This document shows positions 1 through 7,666 of a DNA stretch of 64,000 nucleotides, in pieces. Position numbers and translations under genes: made by a program. Position 1 is the first letter of the stretch; every line of letters starts with the position of its first letter. The stretch is from Paenibacillus xylanexedens (lineage in GTDB: Bacteria; Bacillota; Bacilli; Paenibacillales; Paenibacillaceae), in assembly GCF_017874615.1 (NCBI RefSeq), contig NZ_JAGIKV010000013.1:62001-126000 (forward strand), written 5' to 3'. Below the pieces are notes generated by a model, which saw nothing but the letters and a program-made list of their open reading frames with translations, made no database searches and had not been told where the DNA came from.

Positions 1-20
1 ATCACCCTTTTGGCTAATAA

Positions 21-464
21 TTACAACCAGGCTGCGATGCTCTTGTCGTATACCACCAGTTCATCTGAAGCAAAGAAATTTGCTGCTTCACGGGAAGCAC
101 TTTCCGGTGAATCTGCCCCATGAATCAGATTATGTGGTGTGTGGCTGGCGAAGTCTCCGCGAATGGTACCCGGAGCTGCTTCCTTCACATTGGTTTTTCC
201 GATGACAATGCGCGCAAGCGCCACAATATCGTCGCCTTCCCACACCATGGCAAATACAGGCCCAGATGTGATAAAACGAACCAGATCATCGAAAAATGGT
301 TTGCCCTCATGTTCAGCATAATGGCGTTTTGCCTGATCCTCAGACATCTGCACCAATTTGCCTGCCACCAACTTAAATCCTTTGTCTTCCAGACGGCTAA
401 TAATTCGACCGATCAATCCACGCTGCACACCATCCGGCTTCACCATCAAAAATGTACGATCCAT
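21..464 (-). CDS. ndk: Nucleoside diphosphate kinase
   Basis: Transfers the gamma-phosphate of ATP to nucleoside diphosphates through a phospho-histidine, balancing cytoplasmic NTP and dNTP pools. The 147-residue protein has the family length, the N-terminal [10 protein letters not shown] motif and the active-site NLIHGAD segment with His115. The frame is open back to a GTG at 479, but the ATG at 464 sits 7 nt behind a GAGGAG ribosome site and gives the canonical [11 protein letters not shown] start. It follows hepT, the same order as the B. subtilis hepS-menG-hepT-ndk cluster. Confidence 0.97.
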   Translation of the reverse strand: MDRTFLMVKPDGVQRGLIGRIISRLEDKGFKLVAGKLVQMSEDQAKRHYAEHEGKPFFDDLVRFITSGPVFAMVWEGDDIVALARIVIGKTNVKEAAPGTIRGDFASHTPHNLIHGADSPESASREAANFFASDELVVYDKSIAAWL

Positions 465-618
465 CAGCTCACTCCTCACTCACGGTTCAAAGTTAATCAC
501 TATGTAAACGCAATCCCTCTGATTGTAACATACATGTCCAAATCCTCCCAATGAGGAATCTCACAGTTCTGTTCAACTTTGGGTATGAGTAATCTGAGAG
601 TCGAAGGTCATACATTGT

Positions 619-1593
619 TTAATGCGTACGTTTAACCACAAAATGAGCGATATCACGCAGGTTTTTGGTCGTCTTGATGTTAGGTAGCTGATCGAGAGCA
701 TCGAGCGCTTTCTTCATATATCGGTCAGCAAGGGCTTCAGCTTTAGCAATTCCTTGACTTTGTCGAATCATTCCAATTGCATCCGATGCACTTGCCCGTC
801 CTTCTTCATGCTGGACACGGGAAATCTCCTTAAGCAAAGGTTCCCGCAGATCGGATTCTTCCAAGGCATAAAGTACAGGAAGAGTGATATTTCCTTGCTT
901 CATGTCACTGCCAGGTGGCTTTCCAAGTTGTTTCTCAGTACCTACCAGATCAAGTACATCATCTTGAATCTGGAAAGCCATCCCCACATTGTATCCGTAC
1001 GTATACAGCAGGGAAGATACATGCTCAGGCGCACGTGTAGCCAATGCCCCTAACTGACAACTAACTGCAATCAGAAGTGCTGTTTTGCGGCGAATCCGCA
1101 GCAGATAGTTACGAACACTTTGTCCCGTATTGAAAAAGTCGCGAATTTGCTCCATCTCACCAATAGACATCTGTACCATAGCTTTGGCAAGGATACGATG
1201 AATCGCTGGATCGGATAATCCGGCAGTCATTTCAAGTGCCTTACCGTAGATATAGTCTCCTGTGTACATGGCAATCCGATTATCCCATTTTGACTTCACT
1301 GTGGGTTTGCCTCGGCGTGTCTCCGCATTATCAATGACATCATCGTGAACGAGGGATGCCGAATGAATGAGTTCCAGCGGAACCGCAACCAGCTTCAGAC
1401 GTTCAATGTCGTATGTACCAAATTTCCCACCAAGTAACACAAAAACGGGCCGCAACCGTTTTCCTCCTGCTTTGAGCAAATGAAGTGACGTTTCACTCAG
1501 CAGCTTCTGCTCTCCTCGAACACTGCGATACAACTCTTTCTCAATGTAATCCATGTCCTTTTTTAACAACCCGAAAATATCCAATAGTTTCAT
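619..1593 (-). CDS. hepT: Heptaprenyl diphosphate synthase component II (polyprenyl synthetase)
   Basis: Catalytic subunit of the trans-prenyltransferase that elongates farnesyl-PP with isopentenyl-PP to the menaquinone side chain; in Bacilli it works with HepS. The 324-residue protein carries both aspartate-rich motifs, DDVID at residues 84-88 and DDVLD at 211-215, plus the GGKRLRP segment near residue 44. The ATG overlaps the stop of a short upstream reading frame (ATGA at 1590-1593) and has a GGGTGA site 4 nt upstream. Its partner hepS lies about 2.6 kb upstream in the same direction. Confidence 0.95.
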   Translation of the reverse strand: MKLLDIFGLLKKDMDYIEKELYRSVRGEQKLLSETSLHLLKAGGKRLRPVFVLLGGKFGTYDIERLKLVAVPLELIHSASLVHDDVIDNAETRRGKPTVKSKWDNRIAMYTGDYIYGKALEMTAGLSDPAIHRILAKAMVQMSIGEMEQIRDFFNTGQSVRNYLLRIRRKTALLIAVSCQLGALATRAPEHVSSLLYTYGYNVGMAFQIQDDVLDLVGTEKQLGKPPGSDMKQGNITLPVLYALEESDLREPLLKEISRVQHEEGRASASDAIGMIRQSQGIAKAEALADRYMKKALDALDQLPNIKTTKNLRDIAHFVVKRTH

Positions 1594-1634
1594 TCGTTCA
1601 CCCGTATCAGCGTATTGTCAGTCCATAAATTCAT
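1590..1634 (-). CDS. Possible 14-residue coupling or leader peptide upstream of hepT
   Basis: A tiny frame reading MNLWTDNTLIRVNE starts at an ATG 9 nt behind a GGAGGGG ribosome site (about 1644-1650). It ends in a TGA that overlaps the hepT start as ATGA. The strong ribosome site with no other gene to serve suggests the frame is translated and feeds ribosomes to hepT. The same frame is open upstream to 1817 but has no ribosome site there. No known family is recognised, and it could be a chance frame. Confidence 0.4.
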   Translation of the reverse strand: MNLWTDNTLIRVNE

Positions 1635-1936
1635 GCTTACCTTCCCCTCCAGCAAGTCGGGCCTGCAGGCATTACGAAAAACCCGGCTTACCGTTCTTGC
1701 TTGTGTTGTTCTATAAGGTAATCTAACGTGTTTTTCTTCTCCGAATGTCATAGCCGACACCCGAAAATTAAACTCTGCGACTTGTTCTGAAACAAAATAC
1801 AGAAGTTGCCGGAGCATGGGTCAAGACTGTGGTTCATGAAGACTCACCATCAGTGCTCACCAATACCCCGGGATTCGGGGGACAAATAAACCGAGCAACA
1901 CTTTGGCAAAAAACAGCCTTGTATCGAACTCAGTCG
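1635..1936. other. Stretch without a recognised gene between ubiX and hepT
   Basis: About 300 nt on the hepT side of ubiX. An open frame of 75 codons (to 1817) crosses it on the minus strand but shows no family motif and no ribosome site at its first codon. No terminator or promoter is convincing. It may be a long intercistronic spacer or the remnant of a lost gene. Confidence 0.4.
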
Positions 1937-2557
1937 TTATCCCCGTTCATCCGGTTCTCCCCATCTTGTAAACAGTTGATGTGGGATGCGCAAGCTATCC
2001 AACACTTTCCCCACCAAAAACAGAATCAACTCATCCATAGTCTGAGGTTTGTAATAAAAAGCAGGCATAGCCGGTATCATTCGTACACCAAGACGAGAAA
2101 GCTTCAGCATGTTCTCCAGATGGATTGCATGAAGAGGCGTCTCACGTGGTACGAGGATCAATGTTCTTCCCTCTTTCATCATAACATCGGCTGCGCGAGA
2201 CATCAGATTATCCGACGATCCCTGCGCGATGGACGAAAGAGTTCCCATCGAACATGGCATGATAATCATGCCGTCGGCCAGATAAGAACCACTTGCAATG
2301 GAGGCTCCTATATCACTCACAGGATGATAGATCAGAGAACCGGCACGGTTGCCGAATTTTTCTTCCAGCACCGCGTCCCGATTCGTCACATCCCAGTCCA
2401 ATTCTTCTTTCAGTACACGCCACCCTGCATTGGATATGACCAGATGAACGTTATATTCCAAATCAAGCAGCGTTTCAATTAATCGAATGCCATATATGCT
2501 GCCACTCGCTCCGGTAATTCCGACAACCAGTCGTTTATTGTCCGGCTGCTGCACCAT
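1937..2557 (-). CDS. ubiX: UbiX-type flavin prenyltransferase
   Basis: Makes prenylated FMN from reduced FMN and dimethylallyl phosphate, the cofactor of UbiD-type decarboxylases. The 206-residue protein has the flavoprotein GITGASGS loop at about residues 13-20, the MIIMPCSMGTLSSIAQG segment and the LVPRETPLHAIHLENM block typical of the family. The start codon immediately follows the TAA of the UbiA-type gene, so the two are co-transcribed. With the neighbouring prenyltransferase and menG, a role in menaquinone formation with a UbiD-type enzyme encoded elsewhere is inferred. Confidence 0.93.
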   Translation of the reverse strand: MVQQPDNKRLVVGITGASGSIYGIRLIETLLDLEYNVHLVISNAGWRVLKEELDWDVTNRDAVLEEKFGNRAGSLIYHPVSDIGASIASGSYLADGMIIMPCSMGTLSSIAQGSSDNLMSRAADVMMKEGRTLILVPRETPLHAIHLENMLKLSRLGVRMIPAMPAFYYKPQTMDELILFLVGKVLDSLRIPHQLFTRWGEPDERG

Positions 2558-3424
2558 TTATTTCACCGCCAGATCAATCAGAGTGAAGGTAAATACAATT
2601 AAACTAAGCAAACTGTTCATGGTAAAAAACGCCGTTTGAACACGGCTCATATCATTAGGCGATACAATATAATGTTGATAGAACAGAATTCCATACGTCA
2701 CCAACATGCCTGCGCCATACCACCAGCTCAGATCTGTCATCAACAATAACGCAAGAAAACCAATTGCAGTAATCACATGGAAGAACTTAGCGATCTGCAA
2801 GGATTTAACCAGGCCAAAACGGGAAGGTATGGAGTGAAGACCCTCTCCCTGATCGAATTCCAGATCCTGACATGCATAGATAATATCAAAGCCCGCTGTC
2901 CAGAACACAATCGTAACGTACAGCACAATCGCTGTCCAATCCATCGTTCCTGTTACAGCTACCCAGCCACCAAGTGGTGCCAAACCAATCGTCATTCCGA
3001 GAACAATGTGGCATAACCATGTGAATCGTTTGGTGTACGAATACAGTACCAACATAAACACAGCAATAGGCAACAGCTGCATCGATAATACATTAAGATT
3101 GGATGAGGCCCAGAATAACAATATAAATGAGATAATGACAAATATAACAACTTCCCCATTTTTCAACAGTCCTGCCGGGATGGCTCTCATCGCGGTACGC
3201 GGGTTTTTGCTATCAATCGCTTGGTCAATAATTCGGTTCAAACCAAAAGCCGCACTACGTGCACCGATCATCGCAAGCAATACCCACATGATCTGCATCC
3301 AGCTTGGGAAGGTATCATTCACTACCATGGAGCCGAGGATCGCCCCCATAAATGCAAAAGGTAAAGCAAAAAGCGTGTGTTCAATCTTGATCATTTCTAA
3401 AAAGATGCGAATTTTCCTAAACAT
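2558..3424 (-). CDS. UbiA-family aromatic prenyltransferase (MqnP-like)
   Basis: Integral membrane enzyme that attaches a polyprenyl chain to an aromatic acid. The 288-residue protein has several hydrophobic segments and both family aspartate motifs, NRIIDQAID and DIIYACQDLEFD. The ATG at 3424 lies 8 nt behind AAGGAG and overlaps the end of menG by 8 bases; an open frame seven codons longer lacks such a site. B. subtilis has no UbiA-UbiX pair in this cluster, so the pair favours a futalosine-type prenyl transfer (MqnP) over MenA. That assignment is inferred from context. Confidence 0.88.
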   Translation of the reverse strand: MFRKIRIFLEMIKIEHTLFALPFAFMGAILGSMVVNDTFPSWMQIMWVLLAMIGARSAAFGLNRIIDQAIDSKNPRTAMRAIPAGLLKNGEVVIFVIISFILLFWASSNLNVLSMQLLPIAVFMLVLYSYTKRFTWLCHIVLGMTIGLAPLGGWVAVTGTMDWTAIVLYVTIVFWTAGFDIIYACQDLEFDQGEGLHSIPSRFGLVKSLQIAKFFHVITAIGFLALLLMTDLSWWYGAGMLVTYGILFYQHYIVSPNDMSRVQTAFFTMNSLLSLIVFTFTLIDLAVK

Positions 3425-4145
3425 GCTGATTCTCCTTGGTTCCAATATGCAGTGCCGCGATACCTCCGGTCAGAGGGTAGGCCTGCACTTGTTGTAATCC
3501 AGTTTCTGCAAAAATGTCTGCCAGTTCCTGCCTTCCCGGGAAAATGGCCAGTGAGTCCGGCAGCCATTTGTACTGCTCAAAACTTTTAGCAAACACTTTG
3601 GCAAGATTCGGTAAAACCTTCTCAAAATAAAAATAATAAATGCCTTTGAACGGCTGCCATGTTGGCTTGGACAATTCCAGACACACAACCATACCACCGG
3701 GTTTGACTACACGTTTCATTTCAGACAACACTTGTCTGAGATCAGGTACATTACGCAACCCAAACCCGATCGTCACATAATCAAACGAATTGTCTTCAAA
3801 AGGAAGTGACATGGCATTTCCCTGTGTCAGGGTAATCTGCTTTTGACGTTTCACCGCATTGATCTTTGTCTGGCCGACCTCCAGCATGTTGCTACTGAAA
3901 TCAAGTCCATGCATGTGCCCCGTTTCACTTGCCTCTGCCATAGCAAGCGTCCAGTCACATGTGCCGCAACACAAATCAAGACCGGTATCGCCTTTGGACA
4001 TATTCATCTTTTTCATGGTGAATTTACGCCAAGCCTTATGCCTGCGGAAACTTAGAATATCATTCATGACATCATATTTTCCGGCTATACTCTGAAAAAC
4101 CGAATGGACATATTCTTCTTTCGGTTTGGTCTCTCCGCTCCCCAT
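3417..4145 (-). CDS. menG: Demethylmenaquinone methyltransferase
   Basis: SAM-dependent C-methyltransferase performing the last ring methylation of menaquinone (UbiE/MenG family). The 242-residue protein has the SAM-binding LDLCCGTCDWT motif, the DYVTIGFGLRNVPD motif and the VKPGGMVVCLE motif of the family. It sits between hepS and the prenyltransferase in one minus-strand operon, like B. subtilis hepS-menG-hepT. Its 3' end overlaps the next gene by 8 bases, which suggests translational coupling. Confidence 0.96.
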   Translation of the reverse strand: MGSGETKPKEEYVHSVFQSIAGKYDVMNDILSFRRHKAWRKFTMKKMNMSKGDTGLDLCCGTCDWTLAMAEASETGHMHGLDFSSNMLEVGQTKINAVKRQKQITLTQGNAMSLPFEDNSFDYVTIGFGLRNVPDLRQVLSEMKRVVKPGGMVVCLELSKPTWQPFKGIYYFYFEKVLPNLAKVFAKSFEQYKWLPDSLAIFPGRQELADIFAETGLQQVQAYPLTGGIAALHIGTKENQHV

Positions 4146-4160
4146 TCGTCTGTCTCCCCC

Positions 4161-5024
4161 TCAATCTTCCCTTACTGCCGCATGTGAAGGCTGCAAATAT
4201 GCCAAGTAAGGCTCTAGAATTGCATGTATCTCCTGCAAGCCCATCCGCCCTTCCTCGTCTTGCAACAACAGTTGAATGCGGTGTGTACACTCGCGAAGCT
4301 TGTCCAGCAAAACCTCGCCAACCCTATGCTTCAGCACCATAGCGTTCCATGCACGTGCATCCGGTTCAGACTGACGCAACACATTGCGCTCATCGTCATT
4401 ACCATGCTCGTATATGTGCCAGTATGCATAGCTGTGAAGATATTGTTGTTGGTCATTCATCCGCTTCAGTTCTTCCACGATCGTTTCGCAGGAGCTGAAT
4501 TCGGTCAACAGGCTGTTCCATAACGACTCTTCGTTATGCTGAAACATGCCTGTAAATGAAAGAAACAGCTGCATCCTCAGCTGTACCGTTTCACGCAAGT
4601 ATTCATCAGCCGAAACGAGAAGCTTCTTCATCCGTTCATACAGCGTCATCTTGCGTGCGTTCACTTCGGATACAGCAGCACTGAGTTTGCCAATCATTTC
4701 AATTTTGCCCGCATGGGCAAGCAATTGATAAAAACGGCTACTTAAATAATCCCCGGCGAGTACATTCAACTGGCGTGAACGCATCTCCTGCTCTCTCCGC
4801 TCACCGGAAATGGTATCGATTCGATCATGCGTATCCATGGCCAACTGAACGAGCGAAGTTGCAAGAGCATATAACTCTTGATGCACCTTTTCGTCTGTGC
4901 GGCCCACAAATACCTGCAACAGACGTGCCCGGCTATCCGGAAATGATGGGATTTCCGTATGTTGTCGAATCATGTCGTAATCCGTATATTTCTTTGCTAG
5001 TTGGGGTACGCGATATGAATTCAT
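4161..5024 (-). CDS. hepS: Heptaprenyl diphosphate synthase component I
   Basis: Small regulatory subunit of heptaprenyl diphosphate synthase. It has no prenyl-binding aspartate motif and pairs with HepT. The 287-residue protein matches the HEPPP synthase subunit 1 type in its early VPQLAKKYTDYDMI segment and in its place before menG. The ATG at 5024 follows a GGAGG site by 6 nt; a frame 28 codons longer exists but runs into an AT-rich upstream region. Family assignment rests on weak sequence memory plus strong synteny. Confidence 0.85.
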   Translation of the reverse strand: MNSYRVPQLAKKYTDYDMIRQHTEIPSFPDSRARLLQVFVGRTDEKVHQELYALATSLVQLAMDTHDRIDTISGERREQEMRSRQLNVLAGDYLSSRFYQLLAHAGKIEMIGKLSAAVSEVNARKMTLYERMKKLLVSADEYLRETVQLRMQLFLSFTGMFQHNEESLWNSLLTEFSSCETIVEELKRMNDQQQYLHSYAYWHIYEHGNDDERNVLRQSEPDARAWNAMVLKHRVGEVLLDKLRECTHRIQLLLQDEEGRMGLQEIHAILEPYLAYLQPSHAAVRED

Positions 5025-5125
5025 TCTCAGCCTCCGAGCCTTAACATTGTTAAACCATTTCTGCACTACAATCTTATATATTATAGCATATGTTGAACGG
5101 GCACGCACTGAATCCTGCTATTCTA

Positions 5126-5677
5126 TTACCCCTGACTTGTCATTTCGAATTGCTTCTTCCAGAGTTCGGTCTCCATCAAATGAAACCAGTCCTTCAATTC
5201 ATCTGAAAAGGCCGCACTTTTCCAGTTCCGTAATGTTTCAATCGCATACAGAGGCCACTCTCCACGCCGAATATCAGCAGCAAGCAACAGATGACGTTTA
5301 TGCATCCATTCATCTTCTGCCATTACACGTAGCAGCACCTGATCCACGTTATCCAGACTCCGAAAGCCCAGATCTGCCACAGCTGCCATGTTCTCATAGA
5401 TTTCAGTGTAACTTGTACCCGTTCTTTTAACTTTGAGGTCCAGTGTCAAAATGGACTGTTTCCATTCCACTCTTGCAATGGGAGTTGATAGTTGCATGGA
5501 GCTTAGCACATCAACCAGATTGTCATTCGTTAGCTGAACTGGATGATGTGATGCAGAGGCAGGCTGTACGTTGTCCCCGCCCCATGTACGCATATGTAAG
5601 GTTTGTATCGCAACAAGCAGAAAGACCGCCGCAACCGTTGCCAGCATTGAAGCAGTAACAATCATCCGCGGTTTCAT
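5126..5677 (-). CDS. Membrane-anchored protein of unknown function
   Basis: A 183-residue protein with one N-terminal hydrophobic segment (about residues 7-26) and a soluble, probably extracytoplasmic remainder of about 155 residues. No family motif is recognised. The start has a GGGAGG site 5 nt upstream. It lies between mtrB and hepS in the same direction, with an intrinsic terminator upstream of it and only about 100 bases to hepS. It may be the first gene of the hepS-menG operon, but no function can be inferred. Confidence 0.75.
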   Translation of the reverse strand: MKPRMIVTASMLATVAAVFLLVAIQTLHMRTWGGDNVQPASASHHPVQLTNDNLVDVLSSMQLSTPIARVEWKQSILTLDLKVKRTGTSYTEIYENMAAVADLGFRSLDNVDQVLLRVMAEDEWMHKRHLLLAADIRRGEWPLYAIETLRNWKSAAFSDELKDWFHLMETELWKKQFEMTSQG

Positions 5678-5744
5678 ATACGCCTCCCTGCCTTTACCTG
5701 TTAGTGTAGTCTGTCCAGTAAAGGCTCATACCTCATTGTACAAT

Positions 5745-5767
5745 GAAAAAAAGCAGGCTATGCCTGC
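5745..5767 (-). terminator. Intrinsic terminator after mtrB
   Basis: On the minus strand GCAGGC and GCCTGC pair around a 3-nt loop (5753-5767) and are followed by seven T residues. It lies about 30 bases after the mtrB stop. Confidence 0.85.
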
Positions 5768-5798
5768 AATCTTCATTTGAATGTATTCAATCTGTCCA

Positions 5799-6020
5799 TT
5801 ACTCCGATTCAATCTGTCCATGCTTGGTAATCAGCGTGGCTTTGCCCCGGATTTTAATAGCTGAAGTATGGGTGGTAAATTGGGCAAACATCACTTCACC
5901 CTTGTCCAATTTCTCGGTGTGGTGAAAACGTGTATCCTGACCTCGGGTTAATCCGATCACCTGGACACCATTTTCCTCTGCCTTAATTACAATATAATCA
6001 TTGCCGGTTGGATGATCCAT
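5799..6020 (-). CDS. mtrB: Tryptophan RNA-binding attenuation protein (TRAP)
   Basis: TRAP forms an 11-subunit ring that, with tryptophan bound, wraps trp leader RNA at repeated GAG/UAG triplets and causes attenuation. The 73-residue protein aligns without gaps to B. subtilis TRAP. It keeps Lys37, Lys56 and Arg58 of the RNA-binding KKR set and the LTRG-DT and TSAIKIRG segments. The start at 6020 lies 9 nt after AAGGGG; the longer open frame to 6110 has no support. It follows hup as in B. subtilis, but mtrA/folE, its usual partner, is not beside it here. Confidence 0.95.
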   Translation of the reverse strand: MDHPTGNDYIVIKAEENGVQVIGLTRGQDTRFHHTEKLDKGEVMFAQFTTHTSAIKIRGKATLITKHGQIESE

Positions 6021-6130
6021 CACGCATGTCCCCTTCTTTAGTTCGATAGCGTTAATGATGATTAAGATTGTTTCATTTGTCAACCTGCGCCTTATACGAA
6101 TGAACCGCAAGAATCATCGTTAAAGGGCAA

Positions 6131-6160
6131 AAGAAAAGGCCGTGAACAAGTCACGGTCTT
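6131..6160 (-). terminator. Intrinsic terminator after hup
   Basis: CCGTGA at 6140-6145 pairs with TCACGG at 6151-6156 around a 5-nt loop. Read on the minus strand the stem is followed by TTTTCTTTT. It separates hup from mtrB. Confidence 0.85.
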
Positions 6161-6189
6161 TTTGTCGACATATGGAATATGTAGAAATC

Positions 6190-6462
6190 TTATTTAATTC
6201 CGTCTTTGAGCGCTTTACCTGGTTTGAATGCAGGAATTTTGCTCGCAGGAATTTCGATTTCTTCACCTGTTTGCGGGTTGCGTCCTTTACGTGCAGAGCG
6301 CTCGCGAACTTCGAAGTTCCCAAAACCAACCAATTGTACTTTATCTCCGCTTTGAAGAGCCTCAGAGATTGCTTCGAATACGGCATCAACCGCTTTCGTT
6401 ACATCTTTCTTGGACAATTCAGTCGCTTCAGATACGTGTGTAATCAAGTCTGATTTGTTCAT
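6190..6462 (-). CDS. hup: HU-type nucleoid DNA-binding protein
   Basis: Small histone-like protein that bends and compacts DNA as a dimer. The 90-residue product begins [12 protein letters not shown] and contains the DNA-arm signature [22 protein letters not shown] perfect AGGAGGTGA ribosome site precedes the ATG at 6462; the frame stays open upstream to 6633 but that part is promoter and leader. It is monocistronic, with its own promoter and terminator. B. subtilis hbs holds the same map place next to spoIVA and mtrAB. Confidence 0.97.
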   Translation of the reverse strand: MNKSDLITHVSEATELSKKDVTKAVDAVFEAISEALQSGDKVQLVGFGNFEVRERSARKGRNPQTGEEIEIPASKIPAFKPGKALKDGIK

Positions 6463-6513
6463 TTGTTTTTCACCTCCTGTATCAATGTCCTGAATGTTAT
6501 ACTGTGTTTCCGT

Positions 6514-6542
6514 TTTATAGCGAAATATACGTTCATACGCAA
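6514..6542 (-). promoter_or_regulatory. Sigma-A-type promoter of hup
   Basis: TTGCGT at 6537-6542 and TATAAA at 6514-6519 with exactly 17 bases between them, about 50 bases upstream of the hup start. Confidence 0.65.
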
Positions 6543-6614
6543 AAAATCTACGTACATCTTGAGCGCTGAACACAAATCTCCGCCTGCGGTCAACAGTCAT
6601 TTTCGGCAGAATGT

Positions 6615-6641
6615 CGTCTGAAACCACGGGCATTTCAGACG
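6615..6641 (-). repeat. Inverted repeat between the sugar permease gene and hup
   Basis: CGTCTGAAA and TTTCAGACG form a 9-bp perfect stem with a 9-nt loop. Outer bases TTCGGC and GCCGAA could extend the pairing. No T-run follows, so it is not a clean terminator. It lies between convergently spaced same-strand genes, upstream of the hup promoter. Confidence 0.4.
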
Positions 6642-6679
6642 CCGAACAAATTTCATACTAATACAGACAGCCCACAATT

Positions 6680-7666
6680 TCAAGTCCGGTTGCGGTTTAA
6701 GACGTAAAATGTAACCGCCAGGGCAAGCACGAGAACCCCACCTTTTACAATATCATGTGTGAAATACTGTACGTTCATCATCGTTAAACCGTTCACAAGT
6801 ACACCAATCAGAACCGAACCAATGAAGGTTCCGATGACATTGGGTTTACCCGCACCAAACACAGAGAAACCGACAAATACTGCAGCTACGGATTCCATTA
6901 ACAACGGTGATCCCGCATCAATTTGCCCAGATCCTACTTTGGAGGCATAGATGATACCCCCGATGGCTGCAAACACTCCAGCGGCTACATAGGCGAGTGT
7001 ACGCACCTTTTTCACCTTGATTCCAGACAACCGTGCAGCTTCCTCATTACCACCTGTAATGTACATCTGGCGCCCATATTTCGTATACGTCAAAAAGATA
7101 TGCACACCTATTACCGCAATAAGTAACATGATAACCGATATCGGCATACCAAGCCATTTACCCTGTCCTATAAGCAGAAATGTCGGGTCCATCTCTCCCG
7201 CAGCTTTGCTCCCATCAGGGAACTGCATGTGATTGTAAATGGTATATCCCTGTGCATACGTTTTGTGAATACCTCCGATGATGTACATCGTGGCAAGGGT
7301 TGCGAGCAAATCCGGAATACGCAATTTTACGATCAGCAAAGCGTTCAATAAACCAATAACAGCCCCGATAATCAATGGCACGATAATAACGATCGCCAGT
7401 GGTTGTTGATACCAAATCATTAACGAGGCAGTAACGACGGTAGTTAATGAGACAGTCGCCCCAACCGAAAGATCAAATCCATCAACAATGAGAGATAACG
7501 TAACACCGATCGCTACAAACGTAACGATAGAGATCGAGCCCAAAATATCGGTCAAGTTACTGTACGTAAAGAAATAAGGCAATTTAATGCCGAAAAATGC
7601 GATAACACCTATGATGACTATAATCGCCCCGTAACGGAACGCAAAATCCAGTGATTTATCCTTCAT
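6680..7666 (-). CDS. Ribose-type sugar ABC transporter permease
   Basis: Inner-membrane channel subunit of a CUT2-type sugar importer (RbsC family). The 328-residue protein is almost entirely hydrophobic with about eight to ten membrane spans. It includes the characteristic ALLIVKLRIPDLLATLATMY and GRQMYITGGNEEAARLSGI loops that couple to the ATPase. Its start overlaps the ATPase stop by 4 bases. The transported sugar cannot be read from the sequence. Confidence 0.92.
   Translation of the reverse strand: MKDKSLDFAFRYGAIIVIIGVIAFFGIKLPYFFTYSNLTDILGSISIVTFVAIGVTLSLIVDGFDLSVGATVSLTTVVTASLMIWYQQPLAIVIIVPLIIGAVIGLLNALLIVKLRIPDLLATLATMYIIGGIHKTYAQGYTIYNHMQFPDGSKAAGEMDPTFLLIGQGKWLGMPISVIMLLIAVIGVHIFLTYTKYGRQMYITGGNEEAARLSGIKVKKVRTLAYVAAGVFAAIGGIIYASKVGSGQIDAGSPLLMESVAAVFVGFSVFGAGKPNVIGTFIGSVLIGVLVNGLTMMNVQYFTHDIVKGGVLVLALAVTFYVLNRNRT

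Noticed and set aside
1590..1817. A 75-codon frame upstream of hepT considered as a remnant of a menaquinone gene such as mqnA
   Set aside because: No MqnA motif is visible and the frame lacks a ribosome site at its first codon. Only the last 14 codons have start signals.
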